9,436 nt of DNA from Ruminococcus sp. (GTDB lineage: Bacteria; Bacillota; Clostridia; Oscillospirales; Ruminococcaceae). The position numbers and the translations under genes were made by a program. Shown piece after piece: positions 5,490 through 9,436 of the stretch. The stretch covers positions 1-9,436 of the forward strand of contig JAISHJ010000081.1 in NCBI GenBank assembly GCA_031262625.1, read 5' to 3'. Numbering within the stretch: position 1 is the first letter of the stretch; every line of letters starts with the position of its first letter. The notes under the pieces are model-generated. The model saw only the letters and a list, made by a program, of their open reading frames with translations. It ran no database searches and had not been told where the DNA came from.

Positions 5490-7541
5490 TTATTCATCCC
5501 TTTGAACGCGTTCCCATACGGGATTTGCTAAGGTTGCTTTTCTTCCGTCGATTTCTACTGCTTCCGCATCTTTTAGTTTTACGTTGCCTGCCGCTTTTAA
5601 CAGTCTGTTTTCGGCAATGGTTTCAGGTGCTGCATTTTGTTCTGCAAAGTTTTGCGGCGCAAAATTTTGCGCTTCGAAACTCTGAACCGATTCGGACGGT
5701 ACTTTGTGCATAACTTCTGCTCTCGGCGGTGGGGCGGCTTGAGATTGCGGCGGCACGGAGTATGAAGGGAATGAAGGTGCGCGCTCTTCCGAAAAATATG
5801 CGGAGTAGTCGCTGTCCCTCACAGGGGGCGGCGGCGGCGGAGCAAGTCCGTAGTCGGGGAACGGAATATTCCCGATACTATGCATATTGTCGGTAGCTTC
5901 CGCGAATCTCGCAAGTCTTGCGACAGGCTCTCGCGAAATAGTCCTCTTCTGTCTTGCGGCGCGCTTAATCTCATCCGCAAGCTTATCAGAATAGTCTAAG
6001 AATTTCACAAGCTGTTCTATATTTCCCTCTCCGGTCTTGACATTCCGCTTCATGTTCGAGAGGTATTGAGACCATTCGCGGAATTCGTGCTCGGAGATGG
6101 ATTTATCTACTCGCTTATAGATACTGTTATAGAGTGACTGACATCTTTTCTCTAAATTATCGGGGATTTCCGCAGGTGCAAACTCTCGTTTGGGAGCGGA
6201 ATATTTTATGTGGACGTCCCCTATTTCGGGGAAGTACTCGGTTTTATCTACTACCGGCGTAGGCGTAGGCTTAGCAGGAATATTCGTAGTAAAAGGCACG
6301 CTGTCAAGTTCATCCGGAGGATATTCACTCGGCGGAAATTCTAAAGGTGGAGAGTACTGCTGTACAGGCGGCGTTGTCGGTTGCGCATACTGTTGTGTTT
6401 GCGGAGCATACTGCTGTGGAGGAACCGGCGGTTGGGAGTACTGCTGTGGTTGAGGAGCATACTGCTGTGCAGTTTTTAGCAAATCCTCCGTATCGGGGTA
6501 ATTAAGGAGCGGTTTCGGCTTAGCTTCCGCAAGCGCTTTACAGGTGAGTCCTGTAGAATTAATTCTGTCGCAGTATTTCTCGCCGAAGCCTGTAGCTGTA
6601 ATGAGAAAATATCTGTCGCAGTTTTCGCACCGCTTTAGGTGAACGCCTGTTTCGGACATTATATCAAATTCGAGGTCTATTAAGGCTTTGAGAGAACTCA
6701 CTACATAGACTTTTTCGGGGAGGTTTTCGAGAGCGGTTACGAAAAGTTCCTCCTCCGGCTCTTGCGGGCGGGTTAAGCCTGTACAGTAGGAGTAGGCGAG
6801 GGAAGCGAATTTGTCTTCCAAAACTTCTGTGTTGTATTTATCATAGCCCGAAAGGTCGGGGACGTTCATAAGCTGTTCTTCTAAGCGTTTATAGATAGAC
6901 TTTGCGGCGGAAGAACTCACGGCAAATGCCGCAGAGGGCGCAAGGCAAGGATTATAAACTCTTATCGACGGCAGAGCGGTTTTCGGAATCGAACATTCGT
7001 TCGATGCTATAGAATACGCAAGGTCGAAATACTGTTTCAGAGTATGGCACTTTAGAGAAGTCTGATGCTCACCGTCATAGATAAAATTAATCTTATCCTT
7101 GACGTATTTTTGCAGACCCGAAACTATCGCCCATTCATTAGCGGCGTGGAAAGTTTTATATTCCGAAATCCTCTTGAAAATCGCCGCTTCATAGGGAATC
7201 TTGCTTGATATACAGCGCATCCAAAGTTCGTCTTCGGAAAGTCTTTCCGAACGGCAGATATATTCTATAATACAGTCGATTACTATATCGGAGTAGTCGC
7301 CGTCGCGCCCTGCGTATATAAAGGGGTGAGCCTTAGAGATAGAAGCGCGCGCAGAATCCATTGTAGCTTTCGGGAGAGTGCCGGTGCGTTTCGCCTGTCT
7401 GCCCGCTTCAATTGCAGTCTCCCAGAAAAAGGTAAAATCAAATTCGGAAAAGGTTAACAGAGACCTACCGACTTCAAGCTTAAAGAAGGCGTTGCCGGAA
7501 TTGGTCCTGTCCGTAAAATAAATTGGGGTTGATTTTACCAT
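5490..7541 (-). CDS. Large Cys4 protein with Pro/Gln-rich linker, DUF6076-like
   Basis: The product has 683 residues and its function is unknown. An N-terminal globular part (about 1-300) ends in a probable zinc site: Cys305 and Cys308 in CENCDRYF, then Cys324 in EKYC and Cys334 in LTCK. This recalls the CxxC...C...C end of DUF6076-type proteins, by recollection and not confirmed. Next come a low-complexity Pro/Gln/Tyr tract (359-400) with five QQY units, a Pro/Glu stretch (400-412), a helical, basic segment (about 455-550, containing KRNVKTGEGN), a six-Pro run (568-573) and a short Gln-Asn-Phe-Ala repeat (624-635). The C-terminal 35 residues look ordered again (LKDAEAVEIDGRKATLANPVW). There is no signal peptide or membrane helix. 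AGGAC lies upstream of the ATG. It sits between a small membrane protein (27-base gap) and the 207-residue protein (one-base gap). Confidence 0.82.
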   Translation of the reverse strand: MVKSTPIYFTDRTNSGNAFFKLEVGRSLLTFSEFDFTFFWETAIEAGRQAKRTGTLPKATMDSARASISKAHPFIYAGRDGDYSDIVIDCIIEYICRSERLSEDELWMRCISSKIPYEAAIFKRISEYKTFHAANEWAIVSGLQKYVKDKINFIYDGEHQTSLKCHTLKQYFDLAYSIASNECSIPKTALPSIRVYNPCLAPSAAFAVSSSAAKSIYKRLEEQLMNVPDLSGYDKYNTEVLEDKFASLAYSYCTGLTRPQEPEEELFVTALENLPEKVYVVSSLKALIDLEFDIMSETGVHLKRCENCDRYFLITATGFGEKYCDRINSTGLTCKALAEAKPKPLLNYPDTEDLLKTAQQYAPQPQQYSQPPVPPQQYAPQTQQYAQPTTPPVQQYSPPLEFPPSEYPPDELDSVPFTTNIPAKPTPTPVVDKTEYFPEIGDVHIKYSAPKREFAPAEIPDNLEKRCQSLYNSIYKRVDKSISEHEFREWSQYLSNMKRNVKTGEGNIEQLVKFLDYSDKLADEIKRAARQKRTISREPVARLARFAEATDNMHSIGNIPFPDYGLAPPPPPPVRDSDYSAYFSEERAPSFPSYSVPPQSQAAPPPRAEVMHKVPSESVQSFEAQNFAPQNFAEQNAAPETIAENRLLKAAGNVKLKDAEAVEIDGRKATLANPVWERVQRDE

Positions 7542-7568
7542 GTTTTATAAGTCCTATATATATGATAT

Positions 7569-7841
7569 TTAAAAGTAATACTTATCTTTTTGGTTTGTGT
7601 CGTCGTCTTCGCCGATATGTTCCCTTACTTCATCAACCTTTTTGATGAGTTCGTTTGTTTTCCGCCTTGCTTTTCTTGCGGCGACGAAATTAATCATCAG
7701 GGCTATGGCAAAGACAGTAAGCCCCAAAAGGCTTATTATATTTATTTCGAGCTTGTCCGAAAAGACCCACATAAGTCCTACGGCTACTATGAAAAAGACG
7801 GTAAGCACATCCCCGAGGGGAATTCTTCTTTTGTTTTGCAT
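7569..7841 (-). CDS. Small two-helix membrane protein
   Basis: The product has 90 residues and is not assigned to a family. A short basic start (NKRRIP) precedes two hydrophobic helices, about 10-28 (DVLTVFFIVAVGLMWVF region) and 34-54 (NIISLLGLTVFAIALMINF region). A basic stretch (AARKARRK, 54-61) and a charged helical tail (KKVDEVREHIGEDDD, 67-81) follow. By the positive-inside rule both ends are probably cytoplasmic, leaving the short SDKLE loop outside. The ribosome site is weak (GGTAG). It is the first gene of a three-gene minus-strand transcript whose promoter lies at 7873-7901. It may anchor or partner the soluble proteins that follow, which is inference from order only. Confidence 0.75.
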   Translation of the reverse strand: MQNKRRIPLGDVLTVFFIVAVGLMWVFSDKLEINIISLLGLTVFAIALMINFVAARKARRKTNELIKKVDEVREHIGEDDDTNQKDKYYF

Positions 7842-7872
7842 AATACTACCATTTTAATTCTTCTATCTTTAT

Positions 7873-7901
7873 ATTATAACATATTTTCAGCCCTTTGTAA
7901 A
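7873..7901 (-). promoter_or_regulatory. sigma-A promoter of the three-gene minus-strand block
   Basis: On the minus strand, TTTACA (7896-7901, 5 of 6) and a perfect TATAAT (7873-7878) are separated by 17 bases. The -10 box ends about 31 bases before the ATG at 7841, giving a short leader. It diverges from the promoter at 7933-7961, with 31 bases between the two -35 boxes. Confidence 0.8.
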
Positions 7902-7920
7902 GTGACAATTTGTAAAAAAT

Positions 7921-7950
7921 TTTGAATTCACATTGACAAATTTGAATTGA
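7921..7950. promoter_or_regulatory. Possible operator: direct repeat between divergent promoters
   Basis: TTTGAATTCA (7921-7930) and TTTGAATTGA (7941-7950) share 9 of 10 bases and start 20 bases apart, about two helical turns. The second lies inside the spacer of the plus-strand promoter. That spacing could suit a dimeric regulator acting on one or both promoters. The DNA is AT-rich, so chance similarity is possible. Confidence 0.25.
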
Positions 7951-7961
7951 TATGTTATACT
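7933..7961 (+). promoter_or_regulatory. sigma-A promoter of Cys-rich peptide 2
   Basis: A perfect TTGACA (7933-7938) is followed after 17 bases by TATACT (7956-7961, 5 of 6 with optimal spacing). The expected start near 7968 gives a leader of about 45 bases to the ATG at 8013. This is one of the strongest promoters by sequence in the window and suggests high expression of the peptide. Confidence 0.85.
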
Positions 7962-8012
7962 GTAATTGTTACAAATGTATGCGGTTTATATTAACAAACT
8001 TTGGAGGTATAT

Positions 8013-8375
8013 ATGGATAAGGAGCAATTTTTAGCGGAAGTCAAAAACGCAAAGACACCGGAAGATATTATAACTATATTTAAGACAGGCGGCAAGGAAA
8101 TTTCTCTCGATGAAGCTGCAAAATATTTAGAACAGTTTAAGAAAACAGAAGGCAAAACCGAACTTTCCGAATCCGAACTTGAAAATATCATCGGCGGTGC
8201 GCGTTATGACGGCGGTCCTTTCGACGGGTACTTATCAATTCCCGCTCCGCTTTTTACTATCTGCAACAGCTATTCGGATGACGGCTCATGGCTCTGGAGA
8301 TGTTGTTTTACCTGTAGAAATTACACAATGTTCTCTTGCAGTCAACAAAATGTACAGAATTTCAGAGGTATATAA
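8013..8375 (+). CDS. Cys-rich peptide with Nif11-like double-glycine leader (paralogue 2)
   Basis: The product has 120 residues. The ATG at 8013 has GGAGG 5 bases upstream; an in-frame TTG at 8001 would include that site. The leader (1-62) shows QFLAEVKNAKTPEDIITIF (5-23), GG at 26-27, ISLDEAAKYLEQF (30-42) and the cleavage-type ending ELSESELENIIGG (50-62), typical of Nif11-like or double-glycine leaders. The predicted core (63-120) has five Cys (84, 97, 98, 101, 109), Gly/Asp-rich residues near its start and several aromatics. ICNSYS (83-88) and CCFTC-R-N-Y-T (97-105) with Cys109 align with the core of the peptide at 3573-3926. The gene stands alone between a near-consensus promoter and a clear terminator, and is followed by a GH25 muramidase with its own promoter. 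No maturation or export gene is in view. A RiPP or secreted disulfide-rich peptide is the leading guess. Confidence 0.8.
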   Translation: MDKEQFLAEVKNAKTPEDIITIFKTGGKEISLDEAAKYLEQFKKTEGKTELSESELENIIGGARYDGGPFDGYLSIPAPLFTICNSYSDDGSWLWRCCFTCRNYTMFSCSQQNVQNFRGI

Positions 8376-8406
8376 TTATTTTCGGAGCGGTTACATAAAT
8401 GTTTAT

Positions 8407-8440
8407 AAGCGATAGGATTTTTTATCCTATCGTTTTTTTT
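8407..8440 (+). terminator. Intrinsic terminator after Cys-rich peptide 2
   Basis: A perfect 9-base stem, CGATAGGAT (8410-8418) with ATCCTATCG (8424-8432), has a five-T loop and is followed directly by eight T (8433-8440). Preceding A bases can pair with the T run. It lies about 30 bases after the peptide stop codon and separates the peptide transcript from the muramidase. Confidence 0.92.
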
Positions 8441-8442
8441 GC

Positions 8443-8471
8443 TTGCAATTTTTTAATTTATATGGTATAAT
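8443..8471 (+). promoter_or_regulatory. sigma-A promoter of the GH25 gene, extended -10
   Basis: TTGCAA (8443-8448, 4 of 6) is followed after 17 bases by a perfect TATAAT (8466-8471). It is preceded by TGG, giving the TGn extended -10 feature. The likely start near 8478 leaves a leader of about 24 bases. It begins three bases after the terminator of the peptide gene. Confidence 0.75.
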
Positions 8472-8501
8472 TACCGCAAGAAATGTCGAAACGAGTTATA
8501 T

Positions 8502-9436
8502 ATGAACAAAAAACGCTTTGCCGTCGGGGCAGTATTTATAGTTGCACTGATTATAATATTGACACTTATTGCCATAGTTATTATACAGTCTTTGAAACTT
8601 GAGGAAATAAAATCCGAAAACTTATCGCTTGCGGCGTATGCTTCCGCTGTGCCTGTATATACATATCCTCTTGATACTGACGTTGTAACTATCAAAGACT
8701 CCTACCTCGGGGAGATTTCTATTCCTGCGCTTAAAGATGTCGCGAGGGCTTCTTATGATTATGAAAACCTCTACTATGAAGACGGGCGTTATAACTACAC
8801 CATTGACGGATTTACCTCTTCAAGCACCGGGATTGACGTTTCTTACTACGCCGAAAATATCGACTGGGAAGCAGTAAAAGCTGACGGAATAGATTTTGCC
8901 ATGATTAGGGTAGGATACCGCGGCTATCTTGACGGTGAAATTAACCTTGACAAGCGATTTCACGAATACATGGAAGGCGCAATTGAAGCGGGGCTTGATG
9001 TCGGGGTATATTTCTACTCACAAGCTATAAATGTTAAAGAAGCTGTCGAAGAAGCGGAATTCGTTATAGAACAGATTAAGCCTTATCAGCTTACCTATCC
9101 TGTCGCGCTCGATATAGAGATTACTTCTGCCGAAAATGTAAGGCAGAATATCGTGAGCGGAGCAGTCCTCAATGACGTTTGCGAAGCTTTCTGCTCCCGT
9201 ATCTTTGAGGAAGGCTACCGCCCGATGGTCTACGCAAACAAGCGGATGGCATACCTAAAGCTTGATATGCGAAGAATCTGTCAGTATGACTTTTGGTATG
9301 CGGAGCATTTTGATGCTGATGAACCGAACAGCCCAACTTTTGACTATGATTTTCGTATCTGGCAGTACACAGACAAAGGCGAAGTTGACGGAATCAATAC
9401 TCCTGTTGACCTTAATATTTGTTTTTATAATTATAA
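8502..9436 (+). CDS. Membrane-anchored GH25 muramidase (lysozyme), cut by window end
   Basis: The frame is open for 311 codons to the window edge without a stop. GH25 enzymes cleave the beta-1,4 bond between N-acetylmuramic acid and N-acetylglucosamine in peptidoglycan. A basic start (MNKKRF) and one hydrophobic helix (about 7-29) without an obvious signal-peptidase site suggest a type II anchor with the enzyme outside. A linker of about 75 residues with several Tyr precedes the GH25 barrel (from about 109). Catalytic motifs fit the family: Asp112 in GIDVS, and Asp204 and Glu206 in ALDIE. Also family-like are FAMIRVGYRGY (132-142), GVYFYSQA (168-175), MVYAN (242-246), FWYAEH (264-269), RIWQYTDKG (285-293) and VDLNI (302-306). 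The last is normally near the barrel end, so little of the domain is missing. No cell-wall binding repeats are seen. The ribosome site is poor (GAG only). It may serve cell-wall remodelling. Confidence 0.92.
   Translation, partial: MNKKRFAVGAVFIVALIIILTLIAIVIIQSLKLEEIKSENLSLAAYASAVPVYTYPLDTDVVTIKDSYLGEISIPALKDVARASYDYENLYYEDGRYNYTIDGFTSSSTGIDVSYYAENIDWEAVKADGIDFAMIRVGYRGYLDGEINLDKRFHEYMEGAIEAGLDVGVYFYSQAINVKEAVEEAEFVIEQIKPYQLTYPVALDIEITSAENVRQNIVSGAVLNDVCEAFCSRIFEEGYRPMVYANKRMAYLKLDMRRICQYDFWYAEHFDADEPNSPTFDYDFRIWQYTDKGEVDGINTPVDLNICFYNY

Noticed and set aside
6190..6453. A Gly/Cys-rich plus-strand open frame (87 codons), at first sight like a Cys-rich peptide
   Set aside because: It is the antisense reading of the QQY/Pro repeats of the 683-residue protein, so its CCG pattern is an artefact of the repeat codons.
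8471..8695. A 74-codon minus-strand open frame
   Set aside because: It is antisense to the membrane helix and linker of the GH25 protein, whose catalytic motifs and promoter support the plus strand.

Overview
The window looks like a piece of a Clostridia chromosome (Firmicutes, probably an anaerobic gut or rumen relative of the Oscillospirales). The basis is: consensus sigma-A promoters with 16-17 bp spacers; Gram-positive-style ribosome sites; a 2-hydroxyacyl-CoA dehydratase-type activase typical of anaerobic amino-acid fermenters; a membrane-anchored GH25 muramidase; and near-matches to the Firmicutes parS palindrome. No rRNA, tRNA, transposase, phage gene or CRISPR array was seen. Assignment below class level is inference.

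Layout. Bases 78-7841 are all on the minus strand and 8013-9436 all on the plus strand, diverging from a promoter region at about 7842-8012. From left to right: an AT-rich HepT/DUF86-like gene (78-440); a GC-rich palindromic element (526-633); a two-headed CoA-dehydratase activase that stops right at that element (627-3563); a Cys-rich double-glycine-leader peptide (3573-3926); shikimate kinase aroK (3954-4544); a 320-base non-coding region (4545-4864) with a 15-bp perfect hairpin, two parS-like palindromes and two interleaved inverted repeats; then a three-gene block of unknown function (4865-7841) made of a two-helix membrane protein, a Cys4 protein with a Pro/Gln-rich low-complexity region, and a 207-residue protein. 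On the plus strand come a second Cys-rich leader peptide with its own promoter and terminator (8013-8375) and a GH25 muramidase cut by the window end (8502-9436).

How it fits together. aroK, the first peptide and the activase are packed in transcription order with gaps of 27 and 9 bases and are probably one transcript. The membrane protein, the Cys4 protein and the 207-residue protein form another, starting at a clear promoter at 7873-7901. The most striking result is that the peptides at 3573-3926 and 8013-8375 are paralogues. They share a Nif11-like leader ending in GG and a core with the same Cys framework (I-C-[DN]-x-Y-S, then C-C-x2-C-x-N-x-T-x3/4-C), yet lie on opposite strands in unrelated surroundings with no maturation enzyme or peptidase-transporter in view. 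They look like scattered members of a precursor or secreted-peptide family served in trans.
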